The notes below the pieces were generated by a model. That model saw nothing but the letters and a program-made list of their open reading frames with translations, had not been told where the DNA came from and ran no database searches. Shown in pieces: positions 1 to 11,410 of a DNA stretch of 64,000 bases. Each line of letters begins with the position of its first letter. The first letter of the stretch is position 1. The stretch is from assembly GCA_027257055.1 (NCBI GenBank), contig JAPVLO010000628.1, positions 620,001 to 684,000 on the forward strand. Reading direction: 5' to 3'. The stretch comes from Cephalopachus bancanus. Taxonomy: Eukaryota; Chordata; Mammalia; Primates; Tarsiidae. Made by a program: the position numbers and the translations under genes.

Positions 1-70
1 GTGGCTGGGAGCGGCCACTGCACTCCAGTCTGGGTGACAGAGTGAGACTCCAACTCAAAAAAAAAAAAAA
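1..70 (+). mobile_element. Alu 3' end, cut by window edge
   Basis: Only the right end is present: it reads 'cactgcactccagtctgg', then 'gactccaactcaaaaa', and ends in an A-tail. The left part lies outside the window. It has the same right-arm wording as the complete copies further in. Confidence 0.9.
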
Positions 71-130
71 TTGTTCCAATATGTCCATGTAACAAATATG
101 CACATGTACCCCCTGAATCTAAAATAAAAA
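71..130 (+). mobile_element. L1 3' UTR terminus
   Basis: A short L1 end with the typical 'atgtccatgtaacaaa', 'gtaccccctgaatctaaaat' wording running into A-rich sequence. Alu DNA flanks it on both sides, so it is probably the tail of a longer L1 broken by Alu insertions. Confidence 0.8.
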
Positions 131-143
131 TCGGGTGGGGGGA

Positions 144-430
144 GCCGGGCTCGGTGGCTCAGCCTGTAATCCCACGCCTTTGGGAGGCTGAGGTGAGTGG
201 ATTGCCTGAGCCCGCAGCTTCAAGACCCACCTGGGCAACTTGGGGAGACCTCATCTCTACAATAAATCAAAAAATTAGCCGGGCGTGGTAGCGCGCACCT
301 GTAATTCCAGCTACTTGGAAGGCTGAGGTGGAAGGATCGCTGGAGCCCAGCAGGTCGAGGCTGCGGTGGTCAGGAGCTGCCACTGCACTCCAGTCTGGGT
401 GACAGAGTGAGACTCCAACTCAAAAAAAAA
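144..430 (+). mobile_element. Full-length Alu, lineage-specific type
   Basis: Dimeric Alu beginning 'gccgggctcggtggctcag' and ending in a 9-A tail. It has the window-specific features 'ctctacaataaat' and 'gactccaactc'. Sequence close to 'aaaatcggg' occurs on both sides (about 128-141 and 427-437), consistent with a target-site duplication inside the L1 tail. It is a Pol III-derived non-coding retrotransposon. Confidence 0.93.
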
Positions 431-1277
431 TCGGGGGAGAAAGCTTCCAAATTCAGATGCCCAAGAAATATAACCCCGTTTTTGTATATCTCAGTTTCCA
501 TTCTATGCCAACACCCATTCCCCAGGGGTGGTAGAAGCCTGATCTCATCAGGTTGGGACTGATGAGTCCCAGGGTAGGACTGAGCTCTGGGGGGCTTATG
601 TAACTCCAAGAACCCAAGCATGAAAGACAGTTGGCCCCACTGCCATCAGCCCCTGCAGAAGACAGCCGCATCCACCCTTCGACCGTAGGAAGGCGCCTCT
701 TATTCCGGGAACCTCTTCTCTACCTGTGGGCCCTCTCTAGGGTTCAGGAGTCACCTTGCTGCTTTCACAGGTCATGGAGTCTGGGACTTTGCCTCAATGC
801 TCAGCTATAACCGTAGTGTTATTAGTTTTCTCCAGGATGGCCACCTCCTGGGGGCTATCTCAGGATGAGGCCTGAATCACCTCTGCTCTTGGGTTTAAAA
901 CTCTCATCTAGAATTCCTGCTATTTGTCCCCTAGGCCTTGATTTTAGAATGAGATGGGGTCTGGGGTTCTTCCTCAGGGCTCCAAAGCATCGATGCATTT
1001 TTTGTTTGCTTCCATGACACCTCCAGTCTCTCTCACTGGTGGGGAATGGCGTGGCGCTTGCTGGCTCCCTCACTACTTCTCTGGGCTCAGGAACCCTTTC
1101 CCCTCCCTGGGGAATGACAAGAAACTCAAGAGGTAAAAATCCATATTTTTCTCTGCCATTCTGCCATGCCCTTCAGATGAGTCCATGAATATTGGCATCG
1201 GACAGGAGTCGCTCGCTACAGCAAACACCGAGAACAAAAGCAAGAACACTAGAGATGCGTGCATGTTCATATGAGCA
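431..1277. other. Unassigned single-copy sequence
   Basis: I recognise no gene or repeat family here. The short ORFs on both strands (up to 83 aa) have no recognisable domain, and no splice-linked series is visible. Confidence 0.4.
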
Positions 1278-1310
1278 TGTGTGTGTGTGCACGTGTGTGT
1301 GTGTGTGTGA
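1278..1310 (+). repeat. (GT)n microsatellite
   Basis: Alternating GT interrupted by 'gcac', about 33 bp. It produces a His/Thr-rich antisense ORF that is an artefact of the repeat. Confidence 0.9.
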
Positions 1311-2125
1311 TTGTGTGATATCCTGACATCTTTACAACCATCCTCAGCTCTGTTGACTGAATACCAAACTCCACCTGCCCCAGTGTGGGGAGTTTCCAAA
1401 CTCCCCTGACCCAACATCAATACACACTACTCGACGGCTGTACCAGGGCACTGCTGGGATCCGTCCTCACCGCATGCGCTTTGCTCCTGCCTTCACTGGA
1501 CACAGGACTAATGGAACCCACAGCCCAAGAAGTACCGACCCCTCCCCCCTCTCCAAGGCTGCGCCACAGAGCCAGCTCCCCGCGGGTTCCCCACCTTTCT
1601 CTCTTCCCAATCCCCTTTGCCAGATTATCTTGAATGATCTGGCTTTGACTATTATCGGTTTATTTCCCTGGATGTGTATCAATGTGCTTGGAGGTCCTGG
1701 ACCACCTTCAAAACTTCCGTGGACCTGGGGTCAAGGTCTATGTTGTGTGGCAACCACAGCATTACAGGTGACAGCAGCCCTCAGGCAGTGTTGGGTCTAG
1801 TGGGATCAGAGTTTGAAACCCCAATGGTCAGATCCTCCATGCTGTCCTTGGCACCCCAATCCAGATAAAAAGCAAAACTGGAGTGATCAAAGTTTTCTCT
1901 CATTGAAAAAAAAATGGCTTTTTCCCTAGTCTCCTGAAAACTGAACCCAATGCTGGGATAAAGCTCGGATGTGAAAGTAGCCAGTCAGCACTGGTTCCTT
2001 CCTTCTACCTTCTGGAGATATTTTTGTCACCAAGCACATCAAGAGCCACAAGGAAGGATCCAGGCAGACTGGCTACTTACCTTTGATAAGAAGAGCTTAT
2101 AGTAGCTAAAAAGTGCTGTGCACCC
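1311..2125. other. Unassigned sequence
   Basis: GC-moderate DNA with overlapping short ORFs (82-115 aa) that show no domain or signal peptide. I assign no gene or repeat family. Confidence 0.4.
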
Positions 2126-2300
2126 AGGATTGTTGCACTGATTTAACTTCTGCAACTACCCTATAGGTAAAAAGTACTATAATCCCCATTTTACAGATGA
2201 GAACAGCAAAGCTCAGAGAGGTGACCTGGCTGCCCAAGGCTGTCAACAAGATACAGAGGAGGCTCAAATGGAAGTCTGACTCACTTCCAATCCCAGACCC
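2126..2300 (-). mobile_element. MIR SINE fossil
   Basis: Contains the reverse of the MIR core: 'ccccattttacagatgaga' followed by 'gctcagagaggtgacctgg'. Too diverged to set exact ends. Confidence 0.7.
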
Positions 2301-2960
2301 TTACCTCCTCTGTGTCATACACAACTAAAACCCCCAAACCAGTGTCAGTCATATGGTCTACACTTACTCCAAGAAATGGCAAGGGTGTAGACCCTGCTGG
2401 TGGCTGGGACTTTGCCACGGTGAGTAGGGGTACCTCTCAGCACTGGCCTGAGTCTCTTGCCTGCCAGTGGCTGAAATATCACCACTGCCTCTCAACTCAC
2501 ACACCAGCTTAACCTGCCAGATGGGCGTAGGCATGGTTAAGTGAGCTACAAGCTCCAGAAAGTTCTGTTTCCTCTGCATGACATCCAGCACTGCCAACCC
2601 CAGGCATTTTGCTTTACATTTTCATTTTGCAGGCTCAGCAGAAGCCTGTCCATAATGAATTGCTGCCACCTGTGCAGGTCCTAGGAAGAGAGTAGACAAG
2701 GAAAGCTGAGCTACAGGGTCAGCATGGCCACGCTTGCCTGCCTGAGCCCCCAGCTGTGCTCAGTCAACCAGCACCCTGCACCATGACCTCCAAGCCTTGG
2801 CCCCAACCCAGGGCTCACACCTGGACTTGGCTCAGAGACTCCCAATGGCCACCTGCTGGAAATGTTCTGGGACCTCTTTGCCAACCCAGCAGGGATCTCA
2901 ATGTCTGTTCCACCAACCCACAGAAGTAGAGAGGTGATCAAACTGGCCTTTGAGTAGACA
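2301..2960. other. Unassigned sequence containing the seed of a later minisatellite segment
   Basis: No gene recognised. Positions about 2495-2545 ('cacacaccagcttaacctg' and following) closely match segments embedded twice in the minisatellite at 3.9 and 4.25 kb, so this is the likely single-copy ancestor of that spacer. Confidence 0.5.
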
Positions 2961-2964
2961 GGGC

Positions 2965-3190
2965 TGTGAGGATCTCAGTTCAGTTTTGAACTAGCTTTGT
3001 GGACCTGAGAATACTCCTTCCACTCTTCTGACATCAGTTTCTTCATCTGCAAAATGAGGGTGATAAATAATGACACGTTGCAAGTCAGGGTGATGCAGGG
3101 TACATGAGCTGATGTTTGGCACAAAGACCACACAAATTAATTATACTCTAATATTCTGCTGATACTAATAGTAATGAATAATATTATTAA
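2965..3190 (+). mobile_element. MIR SINE fossil
   Basis: Reads 'cagtttcttcatctgcaaaa' then 'tgagggtgataaataatg', the standard MIR order. An Alu inserted just downstream. Confidence 0.65.
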
Positions 3191-3202
3191 AAGCAATCAA
3201 TG

Positions 3203-3508
3203 GCCAGGCACAGTGCAAGCATGTAATCCTAGCACTTTGGGAGACCGAGGCAAAAGGATTGCCTGAGCCTGCAGGTTCGAGACCAGCCCGGCAACTTGGC
3301 GAGACCTCATCTCTACAATAAATCACTAAATTAGCCGGGCATGGTGGTGTATGCCTACAGTTCCAGCTACTTGGAAGGCTGAGGCAGAAGGATCGCCAGA
3401 GCCCAGTAGGTTGACACTGGGGTGGCCTTGAGCGTGCATGTCACTGCCCTCCAGCCTGGGCGATGGAGTGAGACTCCAACTCAAAAACTAGGAAAAGAAA
3501 AGAAAAAA
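3203..3508 (+). mobile_element. Alu with target-site duplication
   Basis: Complete dimeric Alu, more diverged than the copies near 29 kb. The flanks 'aagcaatcaatg' (3191-3202) and 'aagccatcaatg' (after the A-rich tail) form a 12-bp target-site duplication with one mismatch. Confidence 0.93.
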
Positions 3509-3764
3509 AGCCATCAATGAGTAGGTCACTTACTTCTCTTGGAGCCTATCTTCTTAGCCAACAAATATCAAATGCGCTTTTCAAATCTGCTTTCCAGCAG
3601 CCAGGGAGGAGGCGAGGGCCCTCCATACGAGGCTAGTGGGTAGGGCAAGTCATATGACGCAGGCAAACAAAGTGCCCGGCACAGCTGGCATATCCCAGGG
3701 AGGTGAGAGGCAGATGTCGACGGGGTGGAAGGCAGCCTCGTCAGAAGTCTGTGCTCTGAAGAAA

Positions 3765-4590
3765 TGCAGCCTTCCTAACCATGTGGAGAGTAGCTTGGCC
3801 ATGTGACCTTCCTAAACTTGTGGAGAGTAAACCAGCCACACGGGTCTCCTAACCGCATGGAGAGTCACCCAACCACATGGCTGTCCTAATGACTCACTCA
3901 CTCACACACCAGCTCAACCTGCCCGAAGAGTGTGGGCATGGGCAAGAAATGACACAGAGATTCACCCAACCACATGGCCTTCTGACTCACATGGAGAGGA
4001 ATCTAACCGTGTGACCTTCCTATTGCATTGAGAATAAATCAAATCCTGGCCTCCCTAACCTCATGGAAAGTAACCTAGATATATGACCTTCCTACCCACA
4101 TGGAGAGTAATCTAACCATGTGGCCTTCCTGCCTATATGGAGAGTAACCTAGCCATGTGGCCTTTCTAACTATTACATGGAGAGTAAACCAACGACTCTC
4201 CCTAACCGCATGAAGAGTCACCCAACCACATGGCTCTCCTGATGACTCAATCACTCACACACCAGCTCAACCTGCCCAATGAGTGTGGGCATGGGCAAGA
4301 AATGACACGAAGAGTCAGTCACCCAATCACGTGGCCTTCTTACTCACATGGAGAGTAATCTAACCATGTGGCCTTCCTACTTACATGGAGAGTAACCTAG
4401 TCATGTGGGCTTCCTAACTTTTACATGGAGAGTAAACCAACGACTGGCCTCCCTAACCACCTGGAGAGTCACCCAACCACATGGGCCTCCTAACTACGTG
4501 GAAAAATCACCCAACCACATGATCTTACTAACCACATGGAAAGTAATTCTATCACGTGACCTTCTAACCACGTGAAGAGTAAGTGGTATC
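3765..4590 (+). repeat. Minisatellite, ~37-bp units with ~353-bp higher-order repeat
   Basis: More than 15 diverged units of the form 'catggagagtaacc', 'aaccatgtggccttcctaac'. A larger block containing 'cacacaccagctcaacctgc' and 'gtgtgggcatgggcaagaaa' occurs twice, at about 3853-3955 and 4206-4308, an offset of about 353 bp. That block resembles single-copy DNA at about 2495-2545. No ORF is maintained through the array, so a coding role is unlikely. Confidence 0.85.
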
Positions 4591-4705
4591 TTAACCTCTC
4601 TGAGCCTCCACTTTCTCTTCACGTAGACAATTAAGATGCCTACATCCTAGGGTTGTTTGCTTGGTGCAGACATATGGGAGCCATTCAATAATCTTTACCT
4701 GTTAC
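4591..4705 (+). mobile_element. MIR SINE fossil
   Basis: 'cttaacctctctgagcctcc' followed by 'cctagggttgtttgcttgg' matches the MIR order. Confidence 0.6.
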
Positions 4706-4881
4706 TGCTGTTCCAAGCTCCAATGTTCAACCCATTCTCACTGCTCTCTTCACGATAGCTGCTGTCCCCCTAGCTGTCAGGTACCAGCCCTTCCCCGCCA
4801 GCTATCCACACACACGGGTCTTCCTGCTATCTTCCATCCCTGTATACATGCAGAGTTAGGGGATACACTCACAACCTTCTC

Positions 4882-6131
4882 TTTTTTATGTATTTTTTTT
4901 AATATAAAGATGTGGGATACAATTCAGGGCTGGCTGTACAAACATTGATTATGCAGGTACCCTTGTTGATGAGGTATGCCCCTCCCTCCCCTAGCAGTTT
5001 CCCTCAACTGCCAATCCCAGCCCCCTCCCCTGACAGTTTCCCATTACTGCAAAATGTTTTCTTATAGTATTATAATTGTTCAAGTTCTGCTTATGAGTGA
5101 GAACATATGGTACTCTGTTCTTGGTTTCTGTGATATATCACTGAGGATGATTGACTCCAAATCCATCCAAGTTGCTGCGAAGTCCATATATTTGTCCTTC
5201 TTTATGGCTGCATAATATTCCATTATGTATATGTGCCACATTTTCTTTATCCAGTTCAGCTTCGATGGGTAGCATAGTTGGTTCCATGTTTTTGCTATTG
5301 TGAATAGAGCTGCAACAGACATGCGTGTGCAGGTATCGTTTTTGTAGAATGATTTGAGTTCCTCTGGGCATATTCCCAATAGGGGAATTGCTGGGTCATA
5401 TGGAAGGTCAATTTCTAGTTCTTTCAGAAATAGCCACACTGTCTTCCAAAGAGTTGCACTAGTTTGTGTTCCCACCAGCAGTGTAGAAGCGTTCCTTTTT
5501 CTCCACATTCTCACCAGCATCTGTTGTTGTTTGTTTTATTAATGATGGCCATTCTTACTGGGATTAGGTGGTATCTCAATGTGGTTTTAATTTGCATTTC
5601 TCTGAAGATGAGTGAGGCTGAGCAATTTTTCATGTGTTTATTGGCTGCCTGAATGTCTTCTTCTAAGAAGTGTCTATTCATGTCTTTTGCCCACTTTTTA
5701 AGGGGCTGTTTGGTTTTTTCTTTCAGTGTGTTTGACTTCCCTATAGATCCTAGGTATTAAGCCTTTGTCAGATATACAGTTGGCAAATATTTTTTTCTCA
5801 TTCTGTGAGTTGTCTCCCTGCTCTCTTGGTGGTTTATTTTGCTTTGCAGAGGCTCATTAGTTTGATGAGGTCCCACTTGTCAATCTTATTGCTTAAGGTA
5901 TTGGTCTTTAGGGTTCTGAATAAGAATTGGTTGCCAGTTCCAATTTCCATAAGGGTGTCTCCTGCATTTTCTAATATTCTTATAGTTTGAAGTTTTACAT
6001 TTAGGTCTTTGATCCATTTAGAGTTCATTTTTGTGTATGGTGATAGGTAGGGGTCCTGTTTCAATCTTCTTCATATGGTCAGCCAGTTTTTCCAGCACCG
6101 TTGACTGAATAGGTTCTCCTCTCCCCAGGGA
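4882..6131 (-). mobile_element. 5'-truncated L1 with ORF2 C-terminus
   Basis: Antisense L1 3' end: the T-rich start is the poly-A, followed by the 3' UTR and then ORF2. The longest open stretch (5080-5520, 146 aa) contains '[12 protein letters not shown]', 'AALFTIAKTWNQ' and '[14 protein letters not shown]', the hallmark C-terminal segment of L1 ORF2 after the reverse transcriptase domain. Further ORF2 sequence in other frames continues to 6.1 kb, so the copy is frameshifted and dead. The endonuclease and RT are absent because of 5' truncation. The 3' UTR is nearly the same as that of the L1s at 21.2, 34.3, 36.2 and 60.0 kb. Confidence 0.93.
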
Positions 6132-6400
6132 CAACCTTCTGTTTTTATTGTTTCTTTAAATACTGTTGCATAGAACTTCTCTGTGCATATAAGTTATTCT
6201 CCTGGAGAGTAAAATTATGAGGTCAAAGGCAGCAACATGTCTGGCCCTTCAGAGCTCCTGCAACTACTTTTCAAAATGTGCCGTGTCCGTTCACACCATT
6301 AGCCTCAGGACATAGTTGTGCCAGTTTCGTCACATCCTGACCCGCACTGGAAGTTATGATTTTTCTTTGATTCTTTTTAGTTAGTAGCTATAAAACAGTA
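6132..6400 (-). mobile_element. Older L1 fragment (probable)
   Basis: 'attatgaggtcaaaggcagc' and 'cacatcctgacccgcactgg' resemble the older-L1 ORF2 region seen antisense. Diverged; boundaries are estimates. Confidence 0.45.
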
Positions 6401-7404
6401 GCCCCATTGTTTTGCTTAATACTTCTATGACCTCTGTGTGAATGATTTCCTTCATGGTTTGCTTCCTTTGCCCTAGTCTTAGTAGTTCAGCATTTTCCCC
6501 AGCTACCTTAAAAGATTGCTTGAATCTGAGCAAAGATAATTTGGCCAGAGTTGGTAGTTGAGAGATCGCTCTTGCTGATCGCTATGATGAGTTGGGCTTG
6601 TGTCAGCCTGGGCTCTTAACCACCCAGTGTGGTCGTCTGTGTCTCCAGTGGCTGGTTCCACTGCCTTAAACACCTTCCTGGTTCATTTGGTTTCCTACAG
6701 TTTGCACAACAAGATCCCTCGTGCCAACCAAATGGCATCTGGCCCCAGATCCTTGTAGCTTCCATAGGAAGTCTGTAGACTCATGCTCCACGTGCCACAG
6801 CAGGTTCATCCCCTCTTCCCCTGCCAGACCCGGGAGGCCTAGCATTTGAAGTCTCAGCAGCAACAAGCAACCCTGAAGGCCTCTTGGGGGGAGCCCTTTC
6901 CTGCTGGAAGTTCAGGGAGGACACATGGAACTCTGTGTCCTTTGCACAGGACTGGGAAAGTGTGTGCAGGAAAATTCCTCCCGGGTCCTACCCTCAAGGG
7001 AAGGCCAATCAAGATAACTAAAGTGTCCACTCCCAGCCTACAGCAAAGTCCAAAACACTTCTGAGTACATAAATAGTAGCCAGAGGCTTATTTATTTTTT
7101 CAAAAAGCCTAGATTCCCATAGACTTTGACTCCATCAGGCCAGAGCCCAGGAATCTGCATTTTAATATCCCCTGCCAGATGCTTCTAACACAGATGCTCT
7201 AATCCAGCATGTACAGCGGAAAGGAGGGGCACTTCTTCCTCTCAGGCATCCAACACTTAAGCTGTCTGCCTTAAGCACACGCTGGACTAAGGGTGGGGAC
7301 CGAACAGTGACCAGGCTGACTGGGTCCTGCTCCCAAGGATTTTCAAACACCACTGGTGATGGGGTGGAGAGGGGGTGAGTTTGTTGAAAAGCAGGCTTCT
7401 GCAG
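6401..7404. other. Unassigned sequence
   Basis: No repeat or gene recognised. ORFs of 66-84 aa lack any recognisable feature. Confidence 0.4.
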
Positions 7405-7680
7405 AAAATCAAACATGTTCTCACTGATATGTGGGAACTAAACGGCCACAAAGACGGAAATAGTAGACACTGGGGACACCACCGGGGGAAGGCAGAGAGG
7501 GGGGCTTAGGGCTCAGAAATCACCTTAGGGCTCAGAAATCACACAATGTTCATTATCTGGGGAAGGGGTCAATCCCCACCACTACACAACATGCCCCCAA
7601 CCTCCACCGCTACACAATATGCCCATGCAACAAACATGCATGTGTACCCCCCAAATCTAAAATAACAGTAATAAAAAAGC
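7405..7680 (+). mobile_element. L1 3' UTR
   Basis: 'catgttctcactgatatgtg', 'atagacactggggacacc' and 'cactacacaacatgcccc' lead to an A-rich end, the standard L1 3' end order. An internal 19-bp tandem duplication of 'cttagggctcagaaatcac' is present near 7503-7542. Confidence 0.88.
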
Positions 7681-7769
7681 TGGTTTCTAGGTGCCTCCCC
7701 CCAGGGCTACTGAACTAAGAAAGATCCTTGAGCTGATTTTTATGAACATCAAAGCTCTAGACGTATTCT

Positions 7770-8110
7770 CCAGATAATCACGCACAGCCCTGCCTTCCCA
7801 GAACTCATGGTTCAGCACTGGCAGCAGACAAGGAGCGAGTACTGTGCCCACAGCATGGCCAAGAGAGGGCAGTGGTGAGAACCCTCCCCACTCCCATCCG
7901 GGCCCCAGCCAGAGACAGGGAGGGCCTCCAGGAGGAGGTGATCTTAAGCAGAGCCTGATCAGGGATGAGCATTGCCCAGGCAGGGGGAGGAGGGAGTGTT
8001 TGCCATTGGCCAGTGGCAGGGGACAATGTGGCACATTTGGAGAAAGGAGAAGAGCTTCCCTACGTAGATCACCAGGTGGACCCACTGTAAGTGGAGCGAA
8101 CAAAACAACT
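7770..8110 (-). mobile_element. L2-like LINE fossil (probable)
   Basis: 'agggcctccaggaggaggtg' and 'ggcacatttggagaaagg' resemble the reverse complement of L2 3' ORF2 sequence found throughout mammals. A 138-aa antisense ORF here shows no convincing intact domain. Confidence 0.45.
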
Positions 8111-8384
8111 GTCCTCTTCTTACCCCGTAGACGCCCTACTCTGCTTTGATGGTGGGTGCTGGGGAGAGAGGGTTCACTGCAATTGTCTGAATGCTTTCAG
8201 AAAAGATTATCTCTCTGTGACATGTGTCACTGATTTTGTTAACGAACTGTCTGTTAGGCTCTTTTACACAGTGTCTCATGCAATTCTGGAAGGTGTGGAT
8301 AAAGTCCTGCATCTTAGAAAAGGGGAAACTGAGGCTCAGGTGTATAACAGGTGGTCAGCAGAACACGGTTGCTATGGGCATAGA

Positions 8385-8580
8385 GTCCAGAACAGTCAGC
8401 TAGATTCGCACCCTGGCTTCACTACTTACCAGTGGAAGACCATGGGCCGGCCACGTAAGCTCTTGGTGCCTCAGTTTCCTCAGCTGTATAATAGGGATGA
8501 TCTAGCCCATTACTTCGTAGATGAGCCCTGAATTAATGTATGTCAATGGCTCTGAACAATCCTGGTGTTCAGTAACTTCT
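8385..8580 (+). mobile_element. MIR SINE fossil
   Basis: 'ggtgcctcagtttcctcagc' followed by 'ataatagggatgatc' is MIR core. The 146-aa ORF at 8091-8531 runs through it and is therefore not taken as a gene. Confidence 0.75.
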
Positions 8581-8599
8581 CTGGAAGGATGAGTTACCA

Positions 8600-8750
8600 T
8601 GCCTAACAATATCACAAACACTTCGAACAACCCTGAAGCGTTTGATGGCTCCCACTTTGCAGATAAGGGGACTCATGCTCCACGTGCAAGATGAGGGGTG
8701 AAATTTTGCCAAGGTCACACAGCTGGCAAGGAGTAGGGCCAGGAGAGTCT
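8600..8750 (-). mobile_element. MIR SINE fossil
   Basis: 'cactttgcagataagggga' and 'gccaaggtcacacagctgg' are the reverse-complement MIR core. Confidence 0.7.
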
Positions 8751-8844
8751 GACCTAAAGCACGCATCTCCTCCCCTCACGTCCTGCATGCGCGACGATAC
8801 ATCAGAGATGACCGTTGGCGAGAGATTGTCTGGCAAGTGAATGA

Positions 8845-9060
8845 AAACACAGGCTCTGGACGCTGAATGCAGCGATGGATTCTTGCTCTGCCCTTTGCTA
8901 GCTGGCTGACCTCAGACACACCAACTCCTCTTGCTACAGTGCCATCATTTGTAAAAGAAGAATTGCAATGGAACTTATCAGGGAGAGTTGCAGGGATTAA
9001 GAGTTAATACACAGATACTCAAGAGTGTTGACACAGAGAAATCACTACGGGCTAGCTATC
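8845..9060 (+). mobile_element. MIR SINE fossil
   Basis: 'cacaggctctggacgctga', 'tagctggctgacctcagaca' and 'ttgcagggattaagagttaa' follow the MIR order almost end to end. Confidence 0.7.
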
Positions 9061-9228
9061 ACAGGTTCCCAATTCTCTATTTGAACCCTGAGACCAGATG
9101 TGTTGCAGGATGTTTGAATCACGTCCTGGCCTCATACTATTCCTTTTAAGGAACAGTACCAGGGAGTTCCGGACCATGCCTTGCATTAAAACACAGCAGC
9201 ACATCTACAAAAAAAAAAAGCTCCATGA

Positions 9229-9505
9229 GCCGGACATGGTGGCTCATACCTGTAATCCCAGTACTTTGCAAGGCCGAGGTGAGAGGATTGTCTGAGCCCA
9301 GGCGTTCAAGACCAGCCTGAGCAACGTGTTTCTACAATAAATAAAAAAATTAGCCTGGTGTGATGGTGCACGTCCGCAGTCCCAGCTACTCAGAGGCTGA
9401 AGCAGGAGGATTGCCTGAGCCCAGGAGATCGGGGATATGGCAAACCGTGATTGTGCCACTGCACTCCAGCCTGGGCGACAGAGCGAGACTTCGACTGAAG
9501 AAACA
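9229..9505 (+). mobile_element. Alu
   Basis: Dimeric Alu with 'tttctacaataaataaaaaa' and 'ctgcactccagcctgggcga'. Its tail 'cgactgaagaaacaaac' is degenerate, suggesting an older copy. Confidence 0.9.
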
Positions 9506-9508
9506 AAC

Positions 9509-10390
9509 AACCTATTGGTAAGCAAACCACCTCCCTGAAGTCCAGGTTCTGCCACTTGGGGGCCAAACAAGAAATATTTTAGGCTTGCGGCCATGCAGCC
9601 TGCCGCATGGCTGTGGGTACTGACCCGTGGCTCTGCATGTTACACAACCACTTTCCACTTCCAGAGTTTTGAGAATCTGGGACTCCATGGAAAGAACTGT
9701 GGGCCTGTGTGCTCATCAGCACCTCATCATCTTCTCCAATCACAAACTCCAACAATATCTCCCCTGTGTCTAGGATGAGCAGAAACCCAGAAAACAAAAG
9801 CGTTTTTCAACGCTACCCACATCTTGTTTGGTAAAGCAGAATCTTTCCCGAGAACGTGGCTTCAAAAAGAGAAAGCATTATTAGGTGTGACGCAGGGAGT
9901 TATCATGCCTGCCCAGAGCCAGAAACATGGGGACTGGCAGCCAGAGTGCGAGGAAACATACTATTTCCATAGCATCTTCAAAAAGATTGAAAACAGCCAT
10001 GGACTTCCGTGGCAGCCTCCTGTAGGTTCTACAGGTCTCAGCTGCCATGCCAGTGATTTATATTTTAGGAAAAATCAATTGCTATACCAGTATTGTCCTG
10101 CCATTCCAAGGGGGGAAAAAAACCAAACATTTGTAATGCATTTGTAATATATTCTGAGATGTGCACAGTGTAATTGCTAATGTTTTGTGTTTGTGTAACT
10201 CTGATCGGCTGAGCAAATTCCCACCATGACCAGCCTTCTATTTTATTGCCAGGGAGGACTGCAGAACTGATTCCCATGAAGTTCTGTGAGATTCACAACG
10301 GTGAACATGATGCCAGGTGGAAACCAGCATCGAAAATAGGAGAGGGGGAGGTAGACCATAGGAACAGAGGAGCTGCTTAAAAAAAAATAG
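9509..10390. other. Unassigned sequence
   Basis: No recognised repeat. The ORFs at 9579-9797 (-) and 9824-10147 (+) show no domains or linked splice sites. Confidence 0.4.
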
Positions 10391-10392
10391 AG

Positions 10393-10393
<1 letters not shown>

Positions 10394-10432
<39 letters not shown>
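10394..10432 (+). repeat. (TG)n microsatellite
   Basis: About 19 uninterrupted TG units; the (TH)n antisense peptides are artefacts. Confidence 0.97.
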
Positions 10433-10435
<3 letters not shown>

Positions 10436-10499
10436 CACACAAGCGCCCCCTCCCACCTGCTGGAGTTGCATGATGCTGTCTGCAGAGCCTGTCAGTCAA

Positions 10500-10640
10500 T
10501 CAAGGGAAGAATCCTTTAGGGTCAGACAAACATGAACTTGAACTCAGCTCCACTGATACACACTGACCTTGGGCCTCAGTTTCTCTATATGCACGGTAGG
10601 GAAATACCATTTCTCACCAAGTAACCAGGAGACTTAAATG
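10500..10640 (+). mobile_element. MIR SINE fossil
   Basis: 'actgaccttgggcctcagtt' and 'ggagacttaaatgag' fit MIR. Confidence 0.6.
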
Positions 10641-10816
10641 AGCAATCTCTTAGGGGAAGCTCTTAGCTCAGGTCCCTCGTTTGTATTATTTCATTCCATT
10701 TCAACAAATATCCATTCAGCACCTATTACACACCAGCTGCCGGGGCCTCGGGTGAGTGGGACAGAAATGGCTTCTGGCTTTACGAAGCGTGCAGTGCCCC
10801 GGAGGAGGGGGCACGA

Positions 10817-10817
<1 letters not shown>

Positions 10818-10861
<44 letters not shown>

Positions 10862-10873
10862 ACACACACACAC
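10818..10873 (+). repeat. (CA)n microsatellite
   Basis: CA run with a few CG-containing interruptions. It is inverted relative to the TG run 390 bp upstream. Confidence 0.97.
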
Positions 10874-11410
10874 TAAGAAAATTATCGCCACACATTGCGA
10901 GAAGTGAAAAGAGGTTCTAGAGTTCTAAAAATGAGGGTGACATGAGAGAAAGAGAGCATGGCAGGGAGAGGGGTCAGGTTAGACAGGGCACTGGGGCAGC
11001 CACTCCAGGGAGGCAGCTCAGCCCAGACCTGCAGGTAAACAGAAGATAAAAGGGGAGATGACAGTTTCCTGACCTCGAAACAGTGTGGCCTGGTGGTGGA
11101 CCAGGAGGTAGCTGGGCTGTTCCAGACCCTGACAGAAGCCTTCTGCAAATGAGGTGGCAACCTCTTTTCACTCCTTAGCCTGTGCCCGGGCTCAGGGAAC
11201 AGTATTTTTCCTTATTCCTTGTGTAGCCCTGAACAACCCTCGGTTGTAACCGATGAATAATTTATGTCCATTTCCATTAAAATCAACAGCAACGACTTCA
11301 TAAAGTCCCAGGACGAACTTGAGAAGTCAGCTCAGCTGGTAGGAAACCCGGCCCTGGTCTTCTGAATCTCTCCTGCATCCCCCCACCCCAAGTCTCACCA
11401 GCATTCATGC
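10874..11410. other. Unassigned sequence
   Basis: No repeat or gene recognised; ORFs under 95 aa without features. Confidence 0.4.

Noticed and set aside
3765..4590. CRISPR array
   Set aside because: Units vary in length and sequence, there are no regular spacers, and the DNA is mammalian.
5080..5520. 146-aa ORF as a cellular gene
   Set aside because: It is the C-terminus of L1 ORF2, truncated and in a dead copy.
8091..8531. 146-aa ORF
   Set aside because: Overlaps a MIR and shows no domain; chance ORF.
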